DNA of 64,000 nucleotides from Adiantum capillus-veneris (GCA_014529385.2 CM043950.1:80798343-80862342); one strand, 5' to 3'. Positions 1 to 12,862 are shown, counted from the stretch's first letter. Made by a program: numbers and translations. The notes: a model not told the origin generated them from the letters alone.

Positions 1-174
1 CAAAGATCCTAGAAAAGATTACCCAAGAGCCCTACAAGATTTGCTACCTACTACGATCGTGCATTGTCAATTGGTGTGGGTTCTTGCTTCATCAAGATTT
101 CATTTAGTTCTTGTTGTGGGTAGAATTAGCTCAAGGTATAATGTTTCTCTTGGTCAAAATCCATTCATAATAGG

Positions 175-176
<2 letters not shown>

Positions 177-256
<80 letters not shown>
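177..256. repeat. (TC)n microsatellite
   Basis: About 80 bp of uninterrupted TC dinucleotide, ending in a short CATC run. The Ser-Leu reading frames across it are artefacts of the repeat. Confidence 0.98.
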
Positions 257-260
<4 letters not shown>

Positions 261-269
261 CATCCATGT

Positions 270-3200
270 GTCTTTATCTCATCAGAGGCTTGAAGCCTCA
301 TATGCCGAAATCTCCACTCCTAGCTCATGAGGCTCAAACTTGTGTTTGAGCCGCATGACCTAGAGACTCAATTTTCAAGCCTCCTAGAAACCATTTGCAA
401 AGGTATTTAGTGCATGAGGTGGCTCGAGATTAAGCTCAAGAGCTTCTTGAGACAAAGATACTTGAAATACTCTTTCTAGTTGAGCATTCAGTCTAGAGCT
501 CCTGAGGCTCCAATTTGAGTTTGAGCCGTATGACCTAGGGACTCAATTTTCAAGCCTCCTAAGCTAGTGATTTTAGCAAAATTCTTTCTATCTAGAGACC
601 ATTTGTCTCTAGCACATGAAGCGCCTTGAGATTAAGCTCAAGAGATTCTTGAAACAAAGACACCTACAATACTCTTTCTAGTTGAGATTTTGGTATGAAG
701 CTTCTGAGGCTTGAGCTTAAGTTTGAGCCTCATGCCCTCCACACGTATAAGTCTTTAAGCCTCATGAACACTCAACTATGACTTGTTCTAGTTGAGCATT
801 GAGTCTCTAGCTCTTAAGTTGGAGCCTCATGACTTGGACACTAAATTTTCAATGCTCATGAGCACTCTAGTGAGCTCTTTCTACCTAGACACTATCTCAA
901 AGATTTTGTATCCCAAGAGGTTGAACTGAGTCTCTACCTCATGTGACTTGAGATTAAGATCCAGAGATTCTTGAGACAAAGACACTTGCAATACTCTTTC
1001 TAGTTGATCATTCAGTCTATAGCTCATAAGGCTCGAGCTTAAGTTCTAGCCTCATGAATTTCAGACTCAATTTTAAATCTTCTAAGCACTCTAGTAGAGC
1101 TCTTTCTACCTAGAAACTATCTGGAAGAGTTTGTATGATGTATCTCATGACTCTTCAATTGAGTCTTTACCTTATGTGGCTTGACATTAAGCACAAGAGA
1201 TTCTTGAGACAAACACACTTGCAATACTCTTTCTAAATGAGCATTCAATCTATAGTTCTTGAGGCTTGAACTTAAGTTTGAGCCTCATGACCGCCACATT
1301 TAGTTTTCAAGCCTCACGATTGAGCAATTGACTATGACTCGTTCTAGTTGATCATTGAGTTTCTAGCTCTTAAGTTTGAGCCTCATGACTTGGACACACA
1401 ATTTTCAATGCTCATGAGCACTCTATAAGAGCTCTTTCTACATAGAAACAATCTTAAAGAGTATGTATCCCAGGAGGTTTAAATTGAGTCTCTACCTCAT
1501 GTGGTTCGAGATTCAGCTCAAGAGATTCTTGAGACAAAGACACTTGAAATACTCTTTCTAGTGGAGCATCCAGTCTATATCTCATAAGGTTGGAACTTAA
1601 GTTCGAACCTTATGACCTAGATGGTTAGTTTTCAAGCCTCGTAAGAACTCTAGTATGACTCACTCTAGTTGAGTGTTTAGTCTCTAGCTCTAGGGGTCCA
1701 ACTTAAGTTCCAGCCTCATGACTTGCACACTCAATTTTCAATCCTCCTAAGCACTCTAGTAGAGCTCTTTTTACCTAGAAACTATCTGGAAGAGTTTGTA
1801 TCTCATAAGGCTTGGATTGAGGTTCTACCTTATGTGGCTTGACATTAAGCACAAGAGATTCTTGAGACAAACACACTTGAAATACTCTTTCTAGTTGAGA
1901 ATTCACTCTATAGGTCTTGAGGGTTGAGCTCAAGTTTGAGCCTCATGACTGCGATGCTTAGTTTTCAAGCCTCATGAGCACTTGACTATGACTTGTTCTA
2001 GTTGAGCATCGAGTCTCTAGATCTTAAGATTGAGTCTCATGTCTTGGACACTCAATTTTCAATGCTCATGTGAGCACTCTAGTAGAGATCTTTCTACCTA
2101 GAAACTATCTGGAAAATTTTGTATCCTAGGAGGTTTGAATTCAGTCTCTACCTCATGTGGATCAAGATTAATCTCAAGAGATTCTTCAGACAAAGACACT
2201 TGCAATACTCTTTCTAGTTGAGCATTCAGTCTATAGCTCACAAGGCTCGAACTAAAGTTCGAGCCTCATGACCTAGATGGTTATTTTTCAAGCATCATGA
2301 GCACTCTAGTATGGTTGAGCATTTAGTCTATAGCTCTGGGGCTCAAACTTAAGTTCTAGCCTCATGACTTGCACACTCAATTTTCAGTTCTCCTAAGCAC
2401 TTGAGTAGAGCTCTTTTTACCTAGAAACTATCTGGAAGAGTTTGTATCTCATAAGGCTTGGATTGAGTCTCTACCTTATGTGGCTTGACATTAAGCACAA
2501 GAGATTCTTGAGACAAACACACTTGAAATACTCTTTCTAGTTGATAATTCACTCTATAGGTCTTGAGGGTTGAGCTCAAGTTTGAGCCTCATGACTGCGA
2601 TGCTTAGTTTTCAAGCCTCATGAGCTCTAGTATGAATTGTTCTAGTTGAGCATTTAGTCTCTAGCTCTGGGGCTCAAGCCTCATGACTTTGACACTCATT
2701 TTTCTATCCTCATGAAAAATCTAGTAGAGCTCTTTCTACCTAGAAACTATCTGGAAGAGTTTGTATCTCACAAGGCTTGAATTGAGTATTTACTTTATGT
2801 GGCCCGAACTTATGTTTGAGTCTCATGACCTAACGACTCTATTTATAAGCATTGTAAACACTCTAGTATGGCTCTTCTAAGCTAGAACCCATCTACAAGA
2901 ATCCTATCTCAATCTCTAGCTCATGAGGGTCGAACTTAAATTTGAACCTCATGATTAGGAGACTCACTTTTCAAGCCACAAGAGCTAGTCAAAAAAAATT
3001 TCAAGCTATGAATCATCTTCAAGAGTGTTGATCATGGTGGTAGGTTCAAGAGCCTCATGACCTAGATATTTTTGCAAAAATATTTCAAGTTGAAATCCAT
3101 CTTGAGAATTATCTAGGTCATGAGCCTCTTGACCCTCATGACCTAAAGACTCAATTATTAATCCTCAAGAGAGGAATCTTTCAATTTAGAGACTATTTGG

Positions 3201-3660
3201 AAGACTATCTATAGCACTAAGCGTGAGAGACTCATTAGCTAGAGTCTCTTGTAGAAGTATTTCTAATTGAATTCCATTTTCTTAAGTCTTGACATGATAA
3301 GCGCTCTTGACTCTGAAGCCTCATGACCTAGAGAGTTAATATTCAAGGCTCATGAGCACTCTAGTAGGCTCTTGACTCTTGAGCCTCATGACCCATAGAT
3401 TCAAGACTCATGAGAACTCTAGTAGCAATCTTTATAGCTTCAAATCATTTGCAAAAGTCTCTTATATCTCATTAAGGATTGAACATAGGTTCAAGCCTCA
3501 TGAGTTAGAGACTCTAGCCAAACTCTTTCTAATTGATAGCAATCTTTATAAGTCTCTAGCTCATTAGTTTGGGCCTCATGACTTGGAGACTCAATTTCAA
3601 TCCTCATGAGTGCTCTAGTACTATGCTTTCTAGATAGAAACATTATCAAAAGTCTCTACC
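270..3660. repeat. AB-type higher-order repeat array, about 325-bp monomers
   Basis: Divergent tandem units built from phrases such as GAGCCTCATGACCTAGAGAC, TTTTCAAGCCTCATGAGCAC and CAATACTCTTTCTAGTTGAG. The landmark ACACTTG(A/C)AATACTCTTTC recurs near 450, 651, 973, 1207, 1531, 1864, 2190 and 2511, mostly 320-335 bp apart. From 973 onward two monomer types alternate: one with ACAAAGACAC followed by CAGTCTATAGCTC, the other with ACAAACACAC followed by CACTCTATAGGTC. This gives a dimer period near 650 bp. The array decays after 2.8 kb. No coding frame survives. The function is unknown; it could be a satellite or the internal repeat of a large transposon. Confidence 0.85.
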
Positions 3661-4550
3661 TCACCATGCTAATATTGATGTGATCATCCTTACCTAGAGA
3701 CTCATGAATCTATCTCCAAATTACTTGGTAATTTTTGCTTCATCTTGGTCTGTGGGTTGACAATTTTAATATCTGATGATATGGTGAAGTTAAAAAATGT
3801 TTTCTATGTGCTGAACAGTTTGATATTTGATACTATTTAAAGTTACATTTTTCATGTCTCCTCCAAAGTTTTGATATCTCTCTTTGAAGGGACTCAATTT
3901 TTGTTTTGAGGACCACTAATCACTAGCATTTGGAGGAGATTTTTTGAAATCACAATATGTGAAACATGCTAGAATCAGGTATTTGTCTGGGAAATCAAGG
4001 TGATGCTAGAATACCAAACATATTATTTGAAATTGAAAATTCAAGAAAGCAAAAAAAATAGAAATAACTTCACACTAGGGCTACATATGTATTGGGTTAG
4101 CCCCTTGATTATGAATTGCCTATATAACTCAGGCTACTTGTTAATATCTTTTTGTTCTTCATTTGTTATCTTGGTGTTTCTAAACACCATTTTCATTTGA
4201 GATCCCCTTAACATGAAAATTGCTTTTAGTAGTGCTTGTAAACAAGTCCAGTTTTATTTCTCATTTGTTATTGGAGTTTCTTAATACTGTAGTCTTTGAT
4301 GGTTATTTTGACTCCATTGCCCTCTCTTTAAAATGTTTTGAATTTGCAAACAATATATTGATTTGAGTGCTGCATTTTTTTATGGAAGTGCTATTCCTTA
4401 AAGCATTGTTCTTACATATCAACAATGGTAAAGTCATAGTTTCAATTTTGTCATTGAATATACACAAAGAAATCTAGCTATGTGTTGAGGCTACAGAAAT
4501 ATGTTAACTAGAAATTTATGATACCAACCTCTAGTCACATATAATAGCCT
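3661..4550. other. AT-rich non-coding stretch
   Basis: No supported gene. The reading frames are short and lack family motifs. The text no longer shows the clear phrases of the array to its left. Confidence 0.6.
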
Positions 4551-4696
4551 CATGCCCACATGCTAGTTTAGGTGAGGCACGTAACGATTGAACTTAAGTT
4601 CAATCCTCATCTTAGTATCATACAATGCAACAAGAAGTGATTCTTGAGCTTATGTTGGAGCCTCGCATCCTTGTGCTAGTGCCTTGAACTACGTTT

Positions 4697-4956
4697 GAGT
4701 ATGTCCACTTGCTAGTTTAGGCAAGGCATCTGAGGTGCAAACTTAACTTCAGTTCTCTTCTTAATATCCCACACAACCAAAACAAGTAAAGCTTGAACTC
4801 AAGTTTGAATCCCATTTCTATGTCCACTTGAGTATGTCCACTTGCTAGTTTAGACAGGGCATCTGAGGTGCAAACTTAACTTCAGTTCTCTTCTTAATAT
4901 CCCACACAACCAAAACAAGTAAAGCTTGAACTCAAGTTTGAATCCCATTTCTATGT
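4697..4956. repeat. Tandem duplication, 133-bp unit
   Basis: Two nearly identical copies, 4697-4829 and 4830-4956, both starting GAGTATGTCCACTTGCTAGT. They differ at a few bases (AGGCAAGG against AGACAGGG). The text (TTGAACTCAAGTTTGAATCC) is a distant relative of the 0.3-3.6 kb array, so this may be a later local expansion of the same repeat family. Confidence 0.9.
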
Positions 4957-5569
4957 GCTAGTGCCTCATTTTCATATGGCACAAAGGGTCCCCACAAATA
5001 ACCAAGAGGTCAAATATAACAAAAAATACTCGAGTTTTAAGTCTCATTTAAAAAATGGGACTTGAATAATTCCCAAAATTCTTAAATATGTGTTAAATGT
5101 GGCATGGAAGAGAATCCAAAAGATCTTGTAGAGGATGCTTGTGCTTCCTTGAAGAGTACCCAGGATGACATAACCGACTGGTGAAAAGAAAGCCACTCAC
5201 TCAAAAGCTTGCAAGAAACTCTGTTGAACTTGTTCTCTCTTCTGCCCAAATTTTGTAGTGATAGCAAGATGCACATCTTATGCATGTATCGCTCTGAATA
5301 TTTATAATCAAGAAAAACTTGCTGACATAGACTGCTACCTTGAACACTGTAGGAAATTTGATGAGTACTTGAATTTTGTTTGTCCCTCGAGGAAAGTTAT
5401 TTTTGCCAAGTGGTATCCGTAGCCGGACCCAATATAGGTGCTCAAGCTATTGGCTGATAAGAAACACACTTTGGTCTTGATTTTAATGGCCTACTGGTTA
5501 AAGTTGTAGAGTCAAAGCATGATGAAGTTCCCCATGAATATGCAAGGGAAATGATAAAGTATTGTATGC

Positions 5570-6180
5570 AACATAGGAGGTATGCATTTTGTCTCAAAGA
5601 CATCCACCAATTTCTGATTCGGTGCCTCCAATTTTTCCATGTGTACATATGGAGCACCAGCATAAAGTAATGAAATATTAGATACAATATTCAAACCATA
5701 GCAGACAAGGATGGCATGTTTTTTTTCACAAGAGCATTGTGGTAAGGCTGCTACATAATAAGCATGTTTTCTTCAAGAAGTTAAGTATGTGTTGGAGGGG
5801 TTTAATGAAATTTGGTCCCAACAACACTCTCATCATTGATGATAGTAAGTACAAAGTGTGCCAAAACCGTGAAGGAAGTTGGCTTATTACTTCCAAGTTA
5901 GAGGACCAAATTGTTGAGCAAAGACAATGCCCCCTTGCTTTTTCTGTGGCTGCATAATCAGAGGACCATGTAGCATATATAGCCAACAATGGGTTTGATA
6001 CTGGCCTAGACGTGTTTTTTGATGCAGTCCTTAGCAAGTTGGAAGCAGATTTGTGAGCAAGAAAATAGACCAAGTAGAGGGTAGAGATCCATCGGAGAGA
6101 AAGGGAGGCTGACAAAGAAGCTGAAAGGCATGAGAGGGAAAGATTAGAGAAGGAAAAACCATTTGAAGTAGAAATGTCAA
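5570..6180 (+). pseudogene. Decayed FCP1/NIF-type HAD phosphatase fragment
   Basis: Read across frameshifts, the plus strand gives FFHVYIWSTSIK, then FFSQEHCGKAAT, HNKHVFFKKL and FGPNNTLIIDDSKYKV. The order of an aromatic-V-W-S/T block, then KxL, then NTLxIDDSxYK matches the C-terminal half of FCP1-homology (HAD) phosphatases, where DDS-x-YK is the conserved acidic motif. The N-terminal DxDxT catalytic motif is not visible. Downstream, 6000-6180 reads as a charged helix (ERLEKEKPFEVEM) broken by stops. Frame breaks at about 5670, 5750 and 5950 make a working protein unlikely. A retro-copy or transposon-carried fragment would look the same. Confidence 0.55.
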
Positions 6181-6487
6181 TTCAAGAACTAGAGGCTTAG
6201 CAAAGCTATGAGCACAAGTACACTAGGTACTACAAGTACAAGTGCCCTAGTGTAAGCTTTGTCGTACATGTCGAAGCTAGGAACTTGCATGTGCACTGTG
6301 TGCGAGCCCCAAAAGGCTGCAAACACATAACTAGAAGAGCCTAGCAAGCTCAAAGGGACCGGGGGGTGTCACTCACCGCTCAATGCTTCCATTGTGAAGG
6401 ATCCTGTGCTGCAAAGAAGAAGGAGCCACTGTCAATGTTGTGTTCAACCGCCTTGCCACCGCCGATGCCGCCGCAATGCTCAATCAC

Positions 6488-6596
<109 letters not shown>

Positions 6597-6597
6597 C

Positions 6598-6912
6598 ATA
6601 CACACACACATACAAACCTGTGAGCACATAAAGGAGAAGGAGATAGAGATGGAGCAAGAGCACTTCTTAGCTTACACCTCAGAGGATGAGGATTTTTAGG
6701 TCAAATGGACCTTTTATAAGAGTTTGGTCCATTCACACATGAGCATCCAGAGTGGCCGATCGTTGCAAAACTATTGTAAAAATAAGATAAGTGTTGCACC
6801 TCTCATCGGCGAACACCTGCACACCTATTGGACCAACAAGCCTGTTCCACGACTCAATCAAATAAATAATATGCATTTGTCAAAGGTAATAGGACATCTG
6901 TGAGGGTTAACA
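6598..6912. repeat. Dispersed repeat B (copy 1)
   Basis: Closely matches 49872-50180 in the same orientation. Shared blocks include GGAGAAGGAGATAGAGATGG, GATTTTTAGGTCAAAT, TTTTATAAGAGTTTGG and GTCCGTGAGGGTTAACA-like endings. Both copies begin just after CA or CT microsatellite sequence. It encodes nothing visible and is probably the end of a mobile element. Confidence 0.85.
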
Positions 6913-7368
6913 TGCCCCCCTTCGTGATATAGATTCCATCCTCAGAAGGTATTGAGATGAACTCCTTGACAACCTATAAAAACCTATTTGCCTCAGCTCC
7001 CTCAACACCCCAGTCCCATCCATCCCACCATACCTATATTAGGTGGCCAACCTCTATAATCATCTTTCAACCAATACACCTTATCCTCGACATCGATTCA
7101 CGCAAACTTGGATTCATGCTTTCATCTCATTTGTGAGGGTGAATGTGTGGTTTACAAGCTCATGAATCACACATACAATGGATTTGGCCAAGTCATTCAA
7201 AGCTCGTCCAAAGCAGCAAACAGAGCTATTGAACTTATTCATTGTAAAGTAAAACAATGATCCAGGTTGAAGTTTTTTAAAGATGAACCAACTTAAAGTT
7301 TGCATGAATATGATTGTACAAACCAAATCAAACATTAGATTTCATCTCTCACTATGCACCTACACATG
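6913..7368. other. Unassigned stretch
   Basis: No supported gene. A 73-residue minus-strand frame at 7114-7335 shows no recognisable motif. Confidence 0.5.
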
Positions 7369-7752
7369 CAGGTCATGAGGATCAAAGTTAAGTTTGAGCC
7401 TCAAGAGCTATAGACTGTATTCTCAACTAGAAAGAGTATTGCAAGTGTATTTTTTCAAGAAGCTTCAAACCTTAATCTTGAGCCACATGTGGTAAAGAAT
7501 CAATTCAAGCCTTGTGAGATACAAACTATCTCGGATAGTTTCTAGGTAGAAAGAGCTCTACTAAAGTGCTCATGAGGAATGAAAATTGAGTGTCCAAGTC
7601 ATGAGGCTCGAACTTAAGTTCAAGCCCCGAATCTAGAGACTAAATGCTCAACTAGAACGAGTCATACTAGAGTACTCACGGAGTTTGAGCCTCGGGTTCT
7701 ATAGAGAGTATTGCAAGTATATTTATTTCAAGAAGCTCATGAGCGTAATATT
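7369..7752 (-). repeat. Inverted copy of the 0.3-3.6 kb repeat
   Basis: The plus strand here reads CTCAACTAGAAAGAGTATTG and GAAAGAGCTCTACT, the reverse complements of the array phrases CAATACTCTTTCTAGTTGAG and AGTAGAGCTCTTTC. About one monomer is present in opposite orientation, and the copia LTR at 7753 interrupts it. Confidence 0.8.
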
Positions 7753-7973
7753 TGTTGGAATTAGGGTTGCAGAGAAACGCACACAACTTGGAGAAGACGA
7801 AGGAAGCTCAAGGCACACAATAGAGAGTGTGTTAGTGTGCAATGGAAAGATGGATAGACCTAGAGTGATGGGCGTATATACAATGCACGGGGGAAAAACC
7901 TCCTAAAGAGGGAAAAATGCCCCGACGGTCCTAGTGTGTTCACACACATCACTACCACATATATATGGTAACA
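7753..7973 (-). mobile_element. Ty1/copia LTR, 221 bp
   Basis: Bounded by TGTTGG and TAACA on the plus strand. It lies immediately downstream, in minus-strand sense, of a copia pol fragment. A purine-rich tract (minus strand CCAGGGGGGATT, about 7974-7986) touches its edge, as expected for a polypurine tract beside a 3' LTR. The other LTR is not in the window, so no target-site duplication can be tested. Confidence 0.7.
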
Positions 7974-8039
7974 AATCCCCCCTGGAGTGATGCGGTGAAC
8001 AAGAGCTGGCACATGAGTAAAGGGAAGTGCCATGCACTA

Positions 8040-8715
8040 AGGACATGATCAGCCCACAAAGGGGAGTAAGCCCAAAGCTTTGCGGAAAGCTTCAAGCTTC
8101 TCACGAGACAATGCCTTTGTGAAAGATCTGCAAGGTTGTCCTGTGTTGGCACATAAGCGAAGATGATCTCTCCTGCTGAGAGACTCTCCCTGACATAGTG
8201 GTAATGCACCTCAATGTGCTTTGTGCGAGCATGAAAAACTGGGTTCCTCGCAACTATATATGCGCTCTGACTATCAGTGTAGATAGTGTTGGCAGTGTCA
8301 TGTCTACCACCCAAATCAGCCATAAGGCGTCTGAGCCATACACACTCAACCGTAATTGTGAAGACTATCTTGTACTCAGCCTCACAACTCGAAGTGGCCA
8401 AGTACGTTGCTTCTTGCTCAACCATGATATACATGACCTGCCAAGCATGAAACAAAAACCACTTGTGGACACTCGCGTGTCAAAACAACCAGCCCAATCT
8501 GAGTCCGAAAAATCATGTAAGTCTGGTGGAAATGATCTCCCCTTGGGATAAAACAAGCCAAGATGTAAAGTGCCACAAAGGTAGCGGAAAATCCTCTTGA
8601 CAGCCTGCCAATGCTTAGACCGTGGGCTATGCATAAATCTGTTGACCTGTGAGACTGCAAACTGAATATCCGGCCTCGTGTTACATACATAAATGAGGCA
8701 GTATAGGCGAGGGAG
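8040..8715 (-). pseudogene. Ty1/copia pol C-terminal fragment (RT end and RNase H)
   Basis: Minus-strand translation runs, in order, through NTRPDIQFAVSQVNRF, HWQAVKRIFRYLCGT, DSDWAGCFDTRVSTSGF, then SSCEAEYK, YTDSQSA and HARTKHIEVHYHYVRE. This is the classic end of a copia polyprotein: RT tail, then RNase H with its D, E and D acidic residues. At least one frameshift separates WLSKKQ from YLATSSCEAEYK near 8400. The body stops abruptly near 8720; gag, integrase and the RT catalytic core are missing. It is followed by a PPT and a 221-bp LTR. A truncated, inactive copy. Confidence 0.9.
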
Positions 8716-8724
8716 CCATGTTTT

Positions 8725-9610
8725 ACATAATCACTTGATTAGGCTAAAGAATTAGCCCAAATCAAATGTTCTTTGGATATTTCTTAAAATGGGAAATATT
8801 AGGACTCAAAATATCATGAAATTCAGCATTTTTGGTCGTTGAGGCTCCATGTGGGTGCATGATGTATGTGGGCCCCACCTAGGCATCTTCTGTATGGCTC
8901 CAGCAGAGGGTCCCAACTTGTGTGTCTTGTCCTTCAAGGCATCTTTGAGGTGTCACATTCACATGCTTATGTATTTTATCCTTCAAATATATTATTTTAT
9001 GGAAAAAGACCAAGATTACCTCTTTTCACTTGATTCACCTGTTTACCATCTCTTCTTGCAATGTAGTTGTGAGAGGACTTTTCACTGTTTTCCCTGTAAC
9101 TTTTGACATGTAACTCAGATTGACATGCTTCAAGAAGCAAAATTGGCCTATTAAAAGAGATTAACTTGATTTTGGCCTTCTCTTCATGCCCTTAGGTTGG
9201 AATTTTCAAATTGGGATGGTCCAAGAAGCTTTGGATCTTCCTTTTCATAAAGTCTTCTAGTAGGCCCCTCCCTCTTGTATGTATCCAAGAAGGTATGCAT
9301 TATTGAAGGGTTATATTATTAAATAAATGTGAAAATCAGAAAATAATTTATATATGGTAGGGTACAACTGAGATATTAGAAGAAATATACAAATGCTTTT
9401 CCCCCAGACAAAAAGAGGCACAATCATTGATACTTCTCTTGCAATACTTTCTAATAGTAATGTACATTTATATTACATCAAAGGTAATACTAAGGTATGG
9501 TAGAAAGATTTTGTTTATGCATATGAGTATTATATGAAGTATACTTATGCGTAAAAAAGTCACAAGATAAATCGTTTAATGCCCGTTCCCACTATATACG
9601 TGCCGCAACA
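8725..9610. other. Unassigned AT-rich stretch
   Basis: No gene or repeat that I can support. Confidence 0.5.
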
Positions 9611-9617
9611 CGACAAC

Positions 9618-10835
9618 GTGCTTGTAAAAGAATTATCAAGGCTATTTTGTCCTACACAATTCAAAAACTAGCATAAAGACATCAAACCTTTCAAGATGTT
9701 GCAAAGGCAAAGCCACGGGACAACACGAGGAGCAGAATGCATTGGGCATGTGAAGCGAAGGAGGAAGCAAGGGGAAGAGCCAGTTAGAGAGGGATGCAAG
9801 CCAAGAAGGGAAGCTTCTTTGTTTTAATAAATATTGCTTATGGATTTTTCTCCATGTGATCCTTGACATAGTGGATTGGCTTAGCTCACAAAACTCTATT
9901 CGTAGTAATGAGTAATGGGGTCAATCTCTCTAAGCATAGTCTAGGGATTTTGGAGATGCCACCAACCCTGCATTCTTCAAAATACGTCAAGTGGGATCTT
10001 AGGAGATTCCATCCAATAAAAGAAGAATTATCAAGGTAGGCCCTAGTATGTATCACAAGTATGTTTATATAATATTTCATCATACAATCTCATGAGATTT
10101 TGTGAAGGTGACACCACATATATCTAGCTTGGTGTTGTTGGGACAAAGGATCACCATGTTGATGCACAAGCTCATGAGTCTGAGTTTCTTACATCGATAT
10201 TGTCTAAAATCTCTTTGAAAATTTGTTGCACGTGGCTGTAAAAGAATTATCAAGGCTAGTTTGTCCTACACAATTCAAAAACTAGTGTAAAGACATCAAA
10301 CTTTTCAAGATGTTGCAAAGGCAAAGCCACAGGACAACATGAGGAGCAGAATGCATTGGGCATGTGGAGTGAAGGAGGAAGCGAGGGGAAGAGCCATTCA
10401 AAGAGGGATGCAAGCCAAGTAGGGATGCTTCTTTGTTTTAATAAAGATTGCTTATGGATTTTTCTCCACGTGAGCCTTGACATAGTGGATTGGCTTAGCT
10501 CACAAAACTCTATTCGTAGTAACGAGTAATGGGGTTAATCTCTCTAAGCATAGTCTAGGGATTTTGGAGATTCCACCAACCCTTCATTCTTCAAAATACG
10601 TCAAGTGGGATCTTAGGAGATTCCATCCAATAAAAGAAGAATTATCAAGGCATGCCCTTGTATGTATCACAAGTATGTTTATATAATATTTCATCATACA
10701 ATTTCATGAGCTTTTGTGAAGGTGACACCATATATATCTAGCTTGGTGTTGTTGGGACAAAGGATCGCCATGTTGATGCACAAGCTCATGACTCTGAGTT
10801 CCTTACATCGAAATTGTCTAAAATCTCTTTCAAGT
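9618..10835. repeat. Tandem duplication, 614-bp unit
   Basis: The phrase GTAAAAGAATTATCAAGGCT starts at 9624 and again at 10238. The two units (about 9618-10230 and 10231-10835) match nearly throughout, for example GGAGCAGAATGCATTGGGCA and GTTGTTGGGACAAAGGATC. The matching minus-strand frames of 75 residues show no known domain. The units could be remnants of a duplicated LTR or satellite monomers. Confidence 0.9.
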
Positions 10836-12271
10836 TTCTTCTTGTTTTAATTTTTTTTTTTTTTTATAGTTTCCTATTTTGGATGTTTAAGTTAATACTC
10901 AAGTACCTAATGGATATTTTGGATTGTGGGTGACTCTTGAAGCCTCAATCTCTAGTTTGAGCCTTACCAAAATAGTGTACAAGAGAAGGGCTATGAAAGT
11001 TTTAAGATAATTAAAACATTCATTTTAATCCTTCTCGTTTCTAGTATGAGAGAATTTCAAAGTTCCTAGTAAATGTTTAGAATATGTTTTAGGAAAAATC
11101 TCAAACTATGTGAACATCCCACACAGTGAACTACCACAACATAAGGTTTTGCAATGGATGCATCACATATCCCTCGAGGTACTATTGGCCCTTGTCTTCA
11201 AGTTGTACAATACTAGGTATGTGCATCCCAAGATAAATATTATGGTGTATTGCTCTATACAAAAAACAACGACAAAGAATCCACTAAGTTCCTACATGAC
11301 TTGTAAATTTTTACATAAAGCTTCATTTTTGAATTCTAGGTTGTTCGATCTTGTAATCTAGTACCAAATTCTAGCATGAAATTTTAATGGTGGGTGGCTC
11401 CTCAAGCATAAACCAAGATTAAACATGACATGATGCTATAATCTTCACAAAAATTACTAGGAGAGTTTTTTAGCACATCAACTTTGATTTGATTAATTCA
11501 ATTTTATGGAGTGAGAGTGCCAATTTTAAGTTTCTAATGATGTTCATAGAATTTTTTGAGAAATTTTATTTTCTACGTACAAGTGTCTGCTACCTCTTGT
11601 CAATTTATGCATGAAAGATGCTTTTGGTTTGGGTTGTTTGACCTTGTAATGAGTGTTCTAGCTAACTCAAGTTTCAACGTTTTGACTTGACTAGAACTCA
11701 AGTTTTAGATTTTTTTCTTGTAGAATAACTACTCCTTGTGACATACAATTTTTTTAAAAAAAAACTCCTATTCTTTCATTGTGTGACAAACAATAGCAAT
11801 GATTTATCTATCACAAACTAGCACGTTCCAAAATTGAGTTTTACGAGACAGCTAACTAGCTTTAGAGAAGTGACATTAAAAATGGAAATCCCCACACCTA
11901 ACCATCTAAGGCTCTCCAAGTGACTTCAAATTCTACCATTAATTCTAGAACAAGGCAAGCTATGTTAGCTATATTTATGTTAGCTTTACAATTTCAAAAA
12001 TCAATATTTCCCACTCCTTACATTCTCTTGATACCATATGAACAACAAAACTTTTTAAGTTCTTTGTATACTTCTTATTCCTAGCACAATGCAACTTCTT
12101 TGAGTTAAGTAGAATTAGACGCCCAACCATTGACAACAATGGAACCTAGCAAATTTAACACCAATGGTTGACAATGATCCCAACCTAGCATAATGAAACT
12201 ACCACTCAAGAACATGGTTCACAAAAAATTTTCCCAAAATTACGCATTTTTCCCAAAATTCTTAGATATGT
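10836..12271. other. Unassigned AT-rich stretch
   Basis: Starts with a T-rich run. I see no supported gene, and the short frames carry no family motif. Confidence 0.5.
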
Positions 12272-12862
12272 CTTAACTGTAAATAAAAATTCTTTATAAA
12301 CTTCATTTGGTGGAGCTTTCATAACGGATAAAACTGATGAAAATATATGGATAGGGGGATTCTACCACTTGGATTAGAAGGGGTGATGGACTTCTAATCA
12401 AAATGATTCTCTTTGACTAAAAACTTTGGGATTATTTTAGGAAATTAGAGAAAATATATATTTCCTAACTTTGGGCTTATCTTGTAAGGTTTTTAAAAAG
12501 TTTGTAAGATGGACATGGATAACAACTGGTATAGTCCATTGATACCTGTAAAACACATCCAAGGCTAACTGAATTGTTGTCTTGTTTGGATGGATGCAGA
12601 GAATGACTCTATCTTATATTGGAAGGTTGTTTTGACTTTGGAAAGCTGTCCTACACTGGATGGAACACTCACTTATGATTTGGGAAGTTCTTTTACTATC
12701 TGCATACTAAAAGAGGATCTCTTTCCTACAAACATTGTACTTAAACAATTCTAATACTCAATTGTTTTTTTACTTATCTCTTCTTTGTTCCATTGCCACC
12801 TGTCTTTTGAATGTAAAAGTTCAATTATGGCTTATTATCTAGAATTTAACCGCTACACACAC
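12272..12862 (+). repeat. Direct repeat A, left copy (pseudo-LTR candidate)
   Basis: Closely matches 49283-49870 in the same orientation, sharing ACTGTAAATAAAA, TGAAAATATATGGATAGGG, GGTATAGTCCATTGATACC and GGCTAACTGAATTGTTGTC. The two copies bracket the reverse-transcriptase element, once the 30.9-kb LTR element inserted between them is subtracted. Flanking direct repeats of this kind are typical of LTR elements and of Penelope-like elements (pLTRs). Confidence 0.8.

Noticed and set aside
177-256. Long Ser-Leu repeat proteins across the CT/TC tracts (also at 6491, 16389, 59166, 60733, 62038)
   Set aside because: They are translations of dinucleotide repeats. At 59166 the repeat is shown to lie in an intron.
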